Assembly: GCA_040007395.1 (NCBI GenBank)
Contig: JBDTVG010000256.1
Coordinates: forward strand, 1-60,035
Reading direction: 5' to 3'
From: DATGFK01 sp040007395
GTDB lineage: Bacteria > Chloroflexota > Anaerolineae > Aggregatilineales > UBA2796
DNA: 60,035 bases
A model generated the notes under the pieces. That model was not told the DNA's origin. It did not search any database and was given only the letters and a program-made list of their open reading frames with translations. Positions 8,177-15,555 of the stretch are shown piece after piece (within the stretch, counting starts at the first letter, position 1; every line of letters starts with the position of its first letter). The position numbers and the translations under genes are program-made.

Positions 8177-9473
8177 GAGGAATGCGCCCTGCTCCTCTCT
8201 GGCTAGTTGAATAAGTATAGCCATCGACGCGCTGCACGAGGGTGCAATGACGATGACTGATGCCTTGTACAGTGCCAGTGTGGGTCGTGATGTTGAAACT
8301 CCCTGAGGTCCGCACCGCGACACGCCCCTGATGCGTCCCCACCTTTTTACCCGATGGGATGCCAGCTCGCACGAGGTCGCTCGTTTGGAAACCGTGAACC
8401 CGGTCGGCGGCTTTAGCAGCGGTACGTGGGAAACCAAACTGGTTGACCCGACACATCTGTCGCGAACCCCGCCCGGTGGCTTTGATGAGTAATGGGATAT
8501 GTGTTAGGGCAATGTACAGCGCTGCACCACTCACTCCGACACAGGCGGCATCGATCCAATGGGCTTTGGCGTAGCCTTGCATCACCCGGTTGAACTTGGT
8601 GCGTCCGCCTGTGCCAACTTCGACAGGCAAGCCAGTTTTGCACAACCGATGGTGCAGTGCCCAGCGGGTGGTGTTGACTGCCGCCGCCTCCTTGAGAGGC
8701 AGTTTGGCCTCTGCCTGTACCTTCGAATGTCCAAACTCCACCGCCGTTTGCGTCCCCTTGCGTTGGTTGCAGTCGTGACAGGCGAGGGTCAGATTGCTGA
8801 CGCGGTTCGTCCCGCCGCGTGCTTTGGGGGTGATGTGCTCGACTTCCAGCGGCGTATCTGTCTTGCCACAGTAGGCACAGCGGCGCTGCCACTTATCCAG
8901 TAGGTATTCGCGCACTTCGTAGCCTGCCAGTGTCCCTTGCTGGTACTCTACACCGCTGATTTCAGGATTTTGCATGAGCTGGGTGTCGAACTTGACCAAT
9001 TCCATCGTTATACCGCTCACCGGACACCAGCGGCTCAACCGCTGCACCCACGTTATGTCGTTTTGAATCCGGCTGACGAGCGATGGCGGTAGCCAGCCTT
9101 CACTGTGCCGTCGGTTGCGGAAGCGCGCCGCCCGATAGCGCGTGTGCCGTGACCGACGGCTGCGCCGCTGCGAACGGCGTGCATCCAGATGTCCCTTGAC
9201 TACCGCCCCGCGATGGCTGATCTCGGCAACCCATACGACCCGCTTCCCGCGCTTGCCTTCGACCACCAGCGCCACGCCCGTCGTCTGGCTGCCGGGGTCG
9301 AGTTTCACCTCGATGGGCTGCGTGTCGCCCCCCTCCCGTTCGGTCAAGATGATGGTGAAGGGATAACGCCGATAAACCGCCGCCTTCCCCGCCTTCAACA
9401 ATTCCCGCGCTCGTGCTGGCCGGCACGGCATCAGGGGCTGCTTATCCTTATCAAGGACAAAGACATACTGCAT
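8166..9473 (-). CDS. iscB: IscB RNA-guided HNH/RuvC endonuclease
   Basis: 435 aa from the ATG at 9473, with AGAAAGG about 10 bases upstream. An in-frame extension up to 9659 runs through the omega-RNA and is not part of the protein. Domain order is that of IscB, the family from which Cas9 descends: PLMP domain (VFVLDKDKQPLMP, residues 4-16), RuvC-I KLDPGSQTTG (D59), arginine-rich bridge helix (99-122), RuvC-II TMELVKFD (E158), HNH insert with CAYCG (199-203), EVEHITPKARGG (H213), N227 and CHDC, RuvC-III HWIDAACVG (H305, D308), then a C-terminal TAM-interacting region (GRGSRQMCRVNQFGFPR, GKKVGTHQGRVAVR, SGSFNI). All nuclease residues are intact, so activity as a guide-directed DNA cutter is likely. 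No Cas1/2 or transposase is nearby. Confidence 0.95.
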   Translation of the reverse strand: MQYVFVLDKDKQPLMPCRPARARELLKAGKAAVYRRYPFTIILTEREGGDTQPIEVKLDPGSQTTGVALVVEGKRGKRVVWVAEISHRGAVVKGHLDARRSQRRSRRSRHTRYRAARFRNRRHSEGWLPPSLVSRIQNDITWVQRLSRWCPVSGITMELVKFDTQLMQNPEISGVEYQQGTLAGYEVREYLLDKWQRRCAYCGKTDTPLEVEHITPKARGGTNRVSNLTLACHDCNQRKGTQTAVEFGHSKVQAEAKLPLKEAAAVNTTRWALHHRLCKTGLPVEVGTGGRTKFNRVMQGYAKAHWIDAACVGVSGAALYIALTHIPLLIKATGRGSRQMCRVNQFGFPRTAAKAADRVHGFQTSDLVRAGIPSGKKVGTHQGRVAVRTSGSFNITTHTGTVQGISHRHCTLVQRVDGYTYSTSQRGAGRIPPQI

Positions 9474-9745
9474 ACAGAAGTTACCTTTCTGGGTCTCCGC
9501 TTGCGCGGGTAAGGGTCTCCTCGCCAAAGTTATCGAGCGGTTTGGTGGACACGCGACTGGCTTTCTCCCGTCGTCCTGGTTAAGCATGTCCCGCAGCGTT
9601 CGGAACTGGAGCAGCATTCCGAAGTGCCTATGTATTCGCCCATAACGTAGCTCCCTCACCGGAGCTGAGGCTGGTAAGCATCGGGCTAATCAAAGTCCCC
9701 GCCTTTAGGCGTGGGGATGCTTACGCAAACCTATAAAGAAGTATA
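9474..9745 (-). ncRNA. Putative IscB omega-RNA with 5' guide
   Basis: IscB guide RNAs are encoded directly upstream of iscB, with the guide at the 5' end reaching outside the element. On the minus strand the structured start is visible: GTAAGCAT (9724-9717) pairs with ATGCTTAC (9681-9674), enclosing the CCCC..CGCC-TAAA-GGCGGGG hairpin. Some 200 further bases with other pairing potential lead to the iscB start. The guide would be roughly the 16-20 bases copied from 9726-9745. Limits are inferred; I cannot fold or align it here. Confidence 0.65.
9674..9724. repeat. Terminal hairpin of the iscB element, omega-RNA side
   Basis: An outer 8-bp inverted repeat (GTAAGCAT 9674-9681, ATGCTTAC 9717-9724) encloses an inner hairpin (CCCCGCC 9697-9703, TTTA loop, GGCGTGGGG 9708-9716, one bulged T). 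In RNA form it would be the first stems of the omega-RNA. The TTTA loop matches the distal terminal hairpin at 8157-8176. Confidence 0.7.
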
Positions 9746-9764
9746 AAAATATGTCAGGTGTCGC

Positions 9765-9793
9765 ATTGTAAAATTAACGAGAGCAAATTGCAA
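9765..9793 (-). promoter_or_regulatory. Sigma70-like promoter reading into the iscB element
   Basis: On the minus strand TTGCAA (9793-9788) is followed by exactly 17 bases and then TACAAT (9770-9765). Transcription would begin about 30-35 bases outside the element and run through the guide, omega-RNA and iscB. It probably belonged to the UlaG-like gene before the insertion. Confidence 0.55.
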
Positions 9794-9831
9794 CCAACGC
9801 TGCATGATTTAACCGCGAGTTGGCACACCAT

Positions 9832-9860
9832 TTGGTCATGTTTGGTCAATTTGCTATCAT
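9832..9860 (+). promoter_or_regulatory. Extended -10 promoter of the amylase gene
   Basis: TTGGTC (9832-9837), a 17-base spacer and TATCAT (9855-9860), the latter preceded by TGC (extended -10). A start of transcription near 9867 would exclude the TTG at 9820 as start codon and fits the ATG at 9892. Confidence 0.45.
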
Positions 9861-9891
9861 AGACTTCCCTGACAAGAAAGGCATAGTACTC

Positions 9892-11697
9892 ATGCTCGAT
9901 CAGATCGCCAGTCCTAGTCTCGCCGCAGCCCGACGCTTGCGTCCTGTTGGCCCGTTTCACCTGCCACCTGCCGCCCAACCCCCATGTACTTGGATAGAAC
10001 TTACTGTAGAAGATGCACCTGCCCAGCCCGATATGGTGCTGCGTGACATCCATCGCGATTTTACATGGCGTGTCGCCTTAACAAAAACAGTGGATACGAC
10101 TATCTGGACAGCACGGATTATGCTGCCAAGCGTCCCGACGATAATCCGCTATCATTTCGAATTTGCGGATGGCAGCACGCTACTTGAACTGCGCCAATTG
10201 GAAGGGCGAAATACTCCTATCTACGGCGAATGGAAACAGCAGGAGTTTCAGATTGCTGTTTACGACCCCGCCCAAATGCCCGCCGAGTGGACACAGGGTA
10301 CGGTCATCTATCAGATCTTCCCAGACAGCTTTGCCAAAGGCGATACGAGTACCGATAGAGTATCCAAAGATGTATACGGACAAGCGCCTGTATATAAAGC
10401 GTGGGGCGATCCGCCGGAAGCGCCACCGCGTGGTCGCGACTTTTACGGCGGCAACCTGCGCGGTCTGATCGACAAATTAGATTATCTCGTTGATTTGGGA
10501 GTTGAGACACTCTACCTTACACCGATTTTCGAGTCGCCCACCAATCATCGCTATGATGCTCTCGATTACTTCAAGATCGATCCAATGCTTGGCACTGAGC
10601 AAGATTTGGTCGAACTCGTTGAAAAAGCCCATCAACGCCATCTCAAGATTGTGCTGGATGCTGTGTTTAATCACTGTTCTTGCGACAGCCGCTATTTCAA
10701 TGCGGCGGGACACTATGGTTCTGATACGGGCGCGGTACAAAATCGCGAATCGCCCTACTATCGTTGGTTTGAGTTCAAGCAGTGGCCTAAGATTTATGAG
10801 GGTTGGATAGGCTTGAAGCACATGCCAGAGTTCGTCGAATGCCCCGAAGTCGAAGATTTCTTCATCGGGGCACAAGGCGTAACAACCTACTGGCTGCAAC
10901 GGGGCATTGATGGCTGGCGGACTGATGTCACGGGCTGGGTCAGCGATGAATTTTGGCGGCGCTTTCATCGTTCGGTGAAAGCAATTAACCCAGCGGCGTA
11001 TTTAGTTTCCGAAGAATGGGAAAATGCCAGCCATTATCTCGTGGGGGACAGCTTCGACGCGACCATGAACTATCGCTTTGCTTGGGCGCTGCAAGGCTTT
11101 CTGGCAGTGGATAAGCTCACCGCTTCCGAGCTTGACGATAGGTTAGAAACTTGGCGGCGCGACACGCCTGCCCCTGCGCTGCTGGCGCAAATGAATTTGC
11201 TCGACTCGCATGATACCGGGCGAATCATGACATTCTGCCAGAATCATCGGGATCGGTTCTTTCAAATGGTCGCGTTCCAATTGGCTTATCCCGGTGCACC
11301 GATGATCTACTATGGCGATGAGGCTGGACTGACTGGCGATTATGCCGAAGATGGGCGCAAAGCGTTTCCGTGGGAGTCGGTAGATGTCGAGATCTCGGCG
11401 TTTTATAAGCGTGCGTTGGCGGCACGTCGCACTTCAAAGGCACTCCAGATCGGCAGTGTCGAAACGCTGCTTATTGACGATGACCGTCGTTTGTATGTTT
11501 TCGTGCGTCGTCTGGATGGCGAGTCGGTCTACGTAGCGTTCAATGCCAGTGATCAAGCAGCCGCGATTCAGATTCCAGTAGGCGAAGCGGGGCAGTGGCG
11601 TGATGCACTGGCACAGCACCCGACCATTGAAACTCAGAATAGGCAGCTTTCCTTCGAGATTCAGGCGCGTGGTGCGGCATGGTACTGTAAAGTCTAA
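9892..11697 (+). CDS. GH13 alpha-amylase family glycosidase (neopullulanase/maltogenic amylase-like)
   Basis: 601 aa. An N-terminal beta-sandwich of about 120 residues resembles the CBM34-type domain of cyclomaltodextrinases and neopullulanases. The catalytic barrel begins around VIYQIFPDSFA and shows the four GH13 regions: DAVFNH, GWRTDVTGW (nucleophile D345), SEEW (acid/base E374) and LLDSHDT (D441). A C-terminal beta domain follows. No signal peptide is seen, so it likely acts inside the cell on maltodextrins or cyclodextrins. The ATG at 9892 has AGAAAGG 10 bases upstream. The gene is monocistronic and converges on the SGNH gene. Confidence 0.9.
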   Translation: MLDQIASPSLAAARRLRPVGPFHLPPAAQPPCTWIELTVEDAPAQPDMVLRDIHRDFTWRVALTKTVDTTIWTARIMLPSVPTIIRYHFEFADGSTLLELRQLEGRNTPIYGEWKQQEFQIAVYDPAQMPAEWTQGTVIYQIFPDSFAKGDTSTDRVSKDVYGQAPVYKAWGDPPEAPPRGRDFYGGNLRGLIDKLDYLVDLGVETLYLTPIFESPTNHRYDALDYFKIDPMLGTEQDLVELVEKAHQRHLKIVLDAVFNHCSCDSRYFNAAGHYGSDTGAVQNRESPYYRWFEFKQWPKIYEGWIGLKHMPEFVECPEVEDFFIGAQGVTTYWLQRGIDGWRTDVTGWVSDEFWRRFHRSVKAINPAAYLVSEEWENASHYLVGDSFDATMNYRFAWALQGFLAVDKLTASELDDRLETWRRDTPAPALLAQMNLLDSHDTGRIMTFCQNHRDRFFQMVAFQLAYPGAPMIYYGDEAGLTGDYAEDGRKAFPWESVDVEISAFYKRALAARRTSKALQIGSVETLLIDDDRRLYVFVRRLDGESVYVAFNASDQAAAIQIPVGEAGQWRDALAQHPTIETQNRQLSFEIQARGAAWYCKV

Positions 11698-11738
11698 GAG
11701 AGAGGTATCCTGACTCGTGACTATCGAATAAGGATCTG

Positions 11739-12620
11739 CTAAAAATCGCTCAGGTGCGAGATCAACTGCGCCATTGACTGAGTGAGTCGCACTCGCCCTG
11801 CTGGACTAAGATGAATGCCATCGCCGATGATTTGCGCGGTGGGGTTGTCTGCAAAAAACTGATCGACAATCGGCTTAAAGCCAGTGGACTTGTAGACCAT
11901 TTGCTGAAACTCGTCACGGGTTGCACCAATTAGCAAATAACCATTTCCCATGCCGCCAAAGAATGACTGTGTATTCACACACACGACCTGCGAAATACGT
12001 CCTAAGGGGCGGGTCGGCTGGCAGAAATCGGCAATAGCAGCGTTGAACGCATCGATGCGTTCAGGCTTCAAGCCAAACCCATTGTTGCTGGCGGTAAATT
12101 CGGCGCGCTGCGTGTAGTAAAAATTCAGAATAAAGATCGTCGCGTCGGGATCGCTCTTGAGGATTCCGCCGACAAAGGCGGGCAGTTGGAAAGCATATTG
12201 TTCGGGAGTCGCCTTAGCCGCCGCCACATCGGGGATAAATGGCCCTGCGATAATATACCTGCAACGATCCTTGATCAGTCCCCCATAGAGGCTGCTCTTG
12301 AGATAGTTAGTGCGTTCTGAGGCAGTGAGGCTAACCGCAGGCAAACTATGATCGATCACGGCGAGATCATACAGGCCGAGTGCATCCAACTGTTCGCGCA
12401 GCGTCACCGCCAGTGGTCGCAGATAAATAATCCCCGCTTGACCATCGGGCGGCAATTGGAAGGTGACATGCCCATAGCCATTCGAGTCGCTAGCAATGCC
12501 GACGCAATTGTTGGGTGGTGTAGGCGGCGGTGCAGCTTGCACAGACGCAACTCCATTGAGTGTTATCAGTGTCAAGAGCAGTGCGGTGATTGTGAGGAGC
12601 TTTCTAACGCCTGTAGTCAA
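11739..12620 (-). CDS. Secreted SGNH/GDSL-type hydrolase-like protein
   Basis: 293 aa with a signal peptide (residues about 6-29, ending VQAAP). Block I appears as GIASDSNGYG near the mature N-terminus instead of the classic GDS, and block V is clear as DGIHLSPAGR (Asp-x-x-His) near the C-terminus. SGNH proteins act as esterases or O-acetyltransferases. Its start overlaps the stop of the preceding SGNH gene by four bases, so translation is coupled, and both follow an MBOAT acyltransferase gene. The likely job is transfer or removal of acyl groups on an exported glycan (inference). Confidence 0.75.
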   Translation of the reverse strand: MTTGVRKLLTITALLLTLITLNGVASVQAAPPPTPPNNCVGIASDSNGYGHVTFQLPPDGQAGIIYLRPLAVTLREQLDALGLYDLAVIDHSLPAVSLTASERTNYLKSSLYGGLIKDRCRYIIAGPFIPDVAAAKATPEQYAFQLPAFVGGILKSDPDATIFILNFYYTQRAEFTASNNGFGLKPERIDAFNAAIADFCQPTRPLGRISQVVCVNTQSFFGGMGNGYLLIGATRDEFQQMVYKSTGFKPIVDQFFADNPTAQIIGDGIHLSPAGRVRLTQSMAQLISHLSDF

Positions 12621-13747
12621 TGTCCAATTTCCCCTAGCTTGCTAATCGGTATTGTTATCTGATCAACGAGGGCCGCGTATCCAGCAGCGTTAGCGTGCAA
12701 TGGTGTATCCGTGAATGAAGCCGCCGGAATGACATTCCACAGATCTACAAACGAGATACTTTTCTCAGCAGCATACGCGGTAAGGTTCTGGCGATAGGCT
12801 TCATAAAAAGCACGTTCATATTGCAAATTGTAATTTACATCGCTATTGGAACCGCTGCCAATCAGCATCGGCTCATTGACGAGCAGCAGTTGAGCGTTGA
12901 CCTGTTGTGCCATGCTTTTGCCCATATCGAGGAAGCGCCATGTTTCATTCGGCATCGGGTCGAAGCCGACCTGTCCACTAGTGTAACGTGCCTTGGCTGG
13001 GATCGGCTCATTGTTAAGGTGGCGATTGGTTTGTCCCAGATCGGGCGCGATAAACGGATAGAGCAGCGTGTTCAGCCAGACCGGAAGCGTATCTTGCCCG
13101 CGAATTGCCGTCCAACTGCGCCACGTTGGCACAGAATCCATTCGCGCCGCAAACCATGCCTGCAAAGCATAGGTAGTCGTCAGGCGTTGCAATCTGTCGC
13201 GATTCAGATCGAAAAAGACACTGTTCGTGCCTATCGAACTAGGGGCGTTATCCAGTGCCGCCGGAGTGATAAACCAGATGATAAGATCGGGTTGATAGCT
13301 AAGTGCCGCATCAAGAATCAGTATATCACGGGCGACGTTGGGCGAAGGATAGGCCAGATTGTAGGCCACCAGCCGCTTACCGTGTACTTTCAGGTTTCGT
13401 GCTGTCAACTGTGCAGAAAAAGTATCTTGATCCGGTAAACCCCATCCAGCAATCCCCGACTCGCCCAATACCAGCACCCGGAATTCGTCGTTGGCTTTGG
13501 TGGTATAGGCCAGTGTGTGCGCTCCCATCAGCGATTCAATGGGTAGCTGCCCATTCTGGAAATCGCTTGGATACACTAATCGCGCTCGCCCATGTCCGAC
13601 AATCCACCACGTATTGAAGCGGGTCAAGGCTGCAATGGGATCGATCTGTGCGGCAATACAGACTAAGTTCAATGCCAATAGCAGCGCAATCGCTTTGGCG
13701 AAGACGCGCATTGTCATGTGCAGCGAAGGCAGTGGTGACGATCTCAT
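12617..13747 (-). CDS. Membrane-anchored SGNH-type protein, AlgJ/DltD-like context
   Basis: 376 aa with one N-terminal membrane segment (about residues 14-36). The SGNH block I serine is visible in LVLGESGIAGWG and the C-terminal block as TPLHANAAGYAALV, where the His is kept but the usual Asp three residues before it is replaced. Proteins like this work with MBOAT acyltransferases: the MBOAT moves the acyl group across the membrane and the extracytoplasmic SGNH protein places it on the polymer. It starts one base after the end of the MBOAT gene and overlaps the next SGNH gene by four bases, so the three form one translationally linked unit. Confidence 0.78.
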   Translation of the reverse strand: MRSSPLPSLHMTMRVFAKAIALLLALNLVCIAAQIDPIAALTRFNTWWIVGHGRARLVYPSDFQNGQLPIESLMGAHTLAYTTKANDEFRVLVLGESGIAGWGLPDQDTFSAQLTARNLKVHGKRLVAYNLAYPSPNVARDILILDAALSYQPDLIIWFITPAALDNAPSSIGTNSVFFDLNRDRLQRLTTTYALQAWFAARMDSVPTWRSWTAIRGQDTLPVWLNTLLYPFIAPDLGQTNRHLNNEPIPAKARYTSGQVGFDPMPNETWRFLDMGKSMAQQVNAQLLLVNEPMLIGSGSNSDVNYNLQYERAFYEAYRQNLTAYAAEKSISFVDLWNVIPAASFTDTPLHANAAGYAALVDQITIPISKLGEIGH

Positions 13748-13748
13748 C

Positions 13749-14921
13749 TCAGCTTATCCCAAACAGGCGACCAAAGATACGTAAGGCTGTTGGCAGATCG
13801 GTGCTGAAAAACACCCAACCAAGTGTCACGAAGCAAAATGTCAATACGATGCTCAGCGCAGTGGGCAATATCGGTAAATTGAAACGTCGTCGTAACGCGG
13901 GAACCTGACTCAAGCCAAACAAGCCCAACCCATGCCAGACTCCCCACGCGATGAAGCCCGATCCCAAGCCGTGCCATAACCCACAGACGACCATCGTGGT
14001 TAGATGGCTTGCCAACAAGATTGGCGTGGATCGGCTGCTGCCGTAGCGTTTAAGTAGACTGCGGCTCATCGGGAAGAAGATATAGTCACGCAGCCAATTG
14101 GAGAGTGTGATATGCCATGTTTGCCAGAAACGCCCAATCGTTGGCTGGAGATAGGGGTTGGCAAAGTTTTCTGGCAGCCGAATGCCCATCAAGCGTCCTA
14201 TGCCAAGCGCCAAATCGCTGTAGGCGGCAAAGTCGAAGTACAGGTAAAACGCATAAGCTACCAGCCACAGCCACGCAATACCAATCGGCTGATCCGGTTG
14301 GTGAGCCATGTCGTGCTGCGCGATGAAAACATAACACAAATTGGCAAGAACGGCTTTTTTGAACAGGCCAATAAATAACCGCCATAAGCCATCGTTGACA
14401 TACGGAGCAGGATCGGTAATGTCGCAGTGCTGTTCGGAAACATTGTGCTGCACGCGATCAATTGGCCCTGCCACAAGCGTTGCTGGATGAAGTGCATAGA
14501 CCAGCGTATCGCCCAATGTTTCTCCCCCTAAGCGATCCCGCCGCGCATCGATAGCGACATGGATCAGGCGGAAGATCAAATACGAAATGCCGATCCAAGT
14601 AGCGGGGCCAAGTGTGGATTGAGTAGGGAGTTTGGCAACCACCAGCACGATCACGAGTATACCGATCCAAACAATACCGAGGCGGGTTTGCATCCGTCGC
14701 GTATGAGCTAAATACCATGTTGCGGCAACCAACAACACATCAACGAGCAGCAGTCCGCCCGCCAGAAGTGATCCAGCCAGTGCGACACTTAAGGCCGCCG
14801 AAGCCAGAATCGCTAACGCCGCCCGCATCACCGATTGTGTATTGCGTGTGCTGCGTCGCCACGACGTAATTGCTAGCAGCAGCACTGCCAGCCCGGTCAC
14901 TCCCCATGCAATGGTGATCAC
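13749..14921 (-). CDS. MBOAT-family membrane O-acyltransferase (AlgI-like)
   Basis: 390 aa with about ten hydrophobic segments. MBOAT/AlgI signatures are present: YLYFDFAAYSDLALG, the RFWQTWHITLSNWLRDY block (first conserved His) and CGLWHGLGSGF (catalytic His). The family O-acylates polymers such as alginate, teichoic acids or capsule. It is shorter than the 450-500 aa of typical AlgI, mainly at the N-terminus. It stands between a small membrane protein (five bases upstream) and two SGNH genes, the gene set expected for glycan O-acetylation at the cell surface. The polymer cannot be identified. Confidence 0.9.
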   Translation of the reverse strand: MITIAWGVTGLAVLLLAITSWRRSTRNTQSVMRAALAILASAALSVALAGSLLAGGLLLVDVLLVAATWYLAHTRRMQTRLGIVWIGILVIVLVVAKLPTQSTLGPATWIGISYLIFRLIHVAIDARRDRLGGETLGDTLVYALHPATLVAGPIDRVQHNVSEQHCDITDPAPYVNDGLWRLFIGLFKKAVLANLCYVFIAQHDMAHQPDQPIGIAWLWLVAYAFYLYFDFAAYSDLALGIGRLMGIRLPENFANPYLQPTIGRFWQTWHITLSNWLRDYIFFPMSRSLLKRYGSSRSTPILLASHLTTMVVCGLWHGLGSGFIAWGVWHGLGLFGLSQVPALRRRFNLPILPTALSIVLTFCFVTLGWVFFSTDLPTALRIFGRLFGIS

Positions 14922-14926
14922 GTCGA

Positions 14927-15112
14927 TCAGAATCCACTGTACACGAAACGCGGCTGAACCCCCATCGTGCCTAGAACGAAGATCAACAGCAGCATAATAC
15001 TGACGACCAGCACCCAGACCGTTTCACGGGTAAAAATGCGATTGTGCAAAAACACGCTACAATTCTTGCTGACTTTTGTGAATAATGAGAATAGCTTCGT
15101 GATCTGCTGCAC
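14927..15112 (-). CDS. Small single-pass membrane protein of the acyltransferase cluster
   Basis: 61 aa if the GTG at 15112 is used; shorter forms from internal GTG or TTG codons are possible. One strong transmembrane helix (VWVLVVSIMLLLIFVLG) is followed by a short tail ending in VQPRFVYSGF. The layout, short charged segment plus one helix plus aromatic end, resembles the DUF5989-type small proteins that I recall near carbamoyl- or acyltransferase genes; this match is tentative. It ends five bases before the MBOAT start, which supports a real coupled gene. An AGGAG lies about 12 bases before the GTG. Confidence 0.5.
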   Translation of the reverse strand: MQQITKLFSLFTKVSKNCSVFLHNRIFTRETVWVLVVSIMLLLIFVLGTMGVQPRFVYSGF

Positions 15113-15129
15113 CTGTGGACGTGACTCCT

Positions 15130-15441
15130 ATGCGTAAAATCTTTGCCCTGACCTTGTTTCTACTGGCGGCTTGCCAACCTGCCAGCCCCACTGACCCTAA
15201 CGCTGTTGCCCGAAAGTGGTTGGATGATGCCGACAAAAAAGCCATCAAGATCACGAAAGTTGTAACCGGGAACCCCAAGAACTACAAGGCCGACGCGCTG
15301 TGGTGTGTCGAAACCGACGCGACCTTGCCCGAAGGCAGTACTTATCTGTTGATGGTCTATCGCACTGGTTCCAATTGGACAACTAGAGAGATGACTGACG
15401 GCGAATACGAGTGGGACTTAAACGGCTGTCCCCGTTCATAA
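15130..15441 (+). CDS. Small lipoprotein
   Basis: 103 aa. The N-terminus MRKIFALTLFLLAAC is a lipoprotein signal with lipobox LAAC, so the mature protein should be lipid-anchored at the membrane. The remaining 85 residues are soluble, with two further cysteines (LWCVE and NGCPR) that could form a disulphide. No family is recognised. The ATG at 15130 is chosen because it places the signal peptide correctly; an in-frame upstream GTG at 15115 would add five residues. It is divergent from the acyltransferase cluster, with start codons about 17 bases apart. Confidence 0.7.
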   Translation: MRKIFALTLFLLAACQPASPTDPNAVARKWLDDADKKAIKITKVVTGNPKNYKADALWCVETDATLPEGSTYLLMVYRTGSNWTTREMTDGEYEWDLNGCPRS

Positions 15442-15555
15442 GGACATATTTTATCTATCTAGATTAACTATGCTAACGCGATCTCAACGATTTTTCAGTG
15501 ATCTTGGGATCCTATAGATTACATTCGGAATTGCAACTCGAAAGGATCATGGAAC

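Larger units (their letters stand above)
8157..9724 (-). mobile_element. IS200/IS605-like element carrying only iscB and its omega-RNA
   Basis: A compact element of about 1.57 kb. Both ends carry an imperfect hairpin with a TTTA loop in the same orientation (8157-8176 and 9697-9716), as at the subterminal ends of IS200/IS605 elements. Inside are a single gene, iscB, and a roughly 200-base noncoding region upstream of it. No TnpA Y1 transposase is present, so movement would need a transposase from elsewhere. No target-site duplication is expected for this family. Exact ends are estimated from the hairpins and may be off by 10-20 bases on each side. Confidence 0.75.

Noticed and set aside
9474..9659. 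N-terminal extension of the iscB frame
   Set aside because: It translates the omega-RNA region; IscB proteins begin just before the PLMP domain and the ATG at 9473 has a ribosome binding site.
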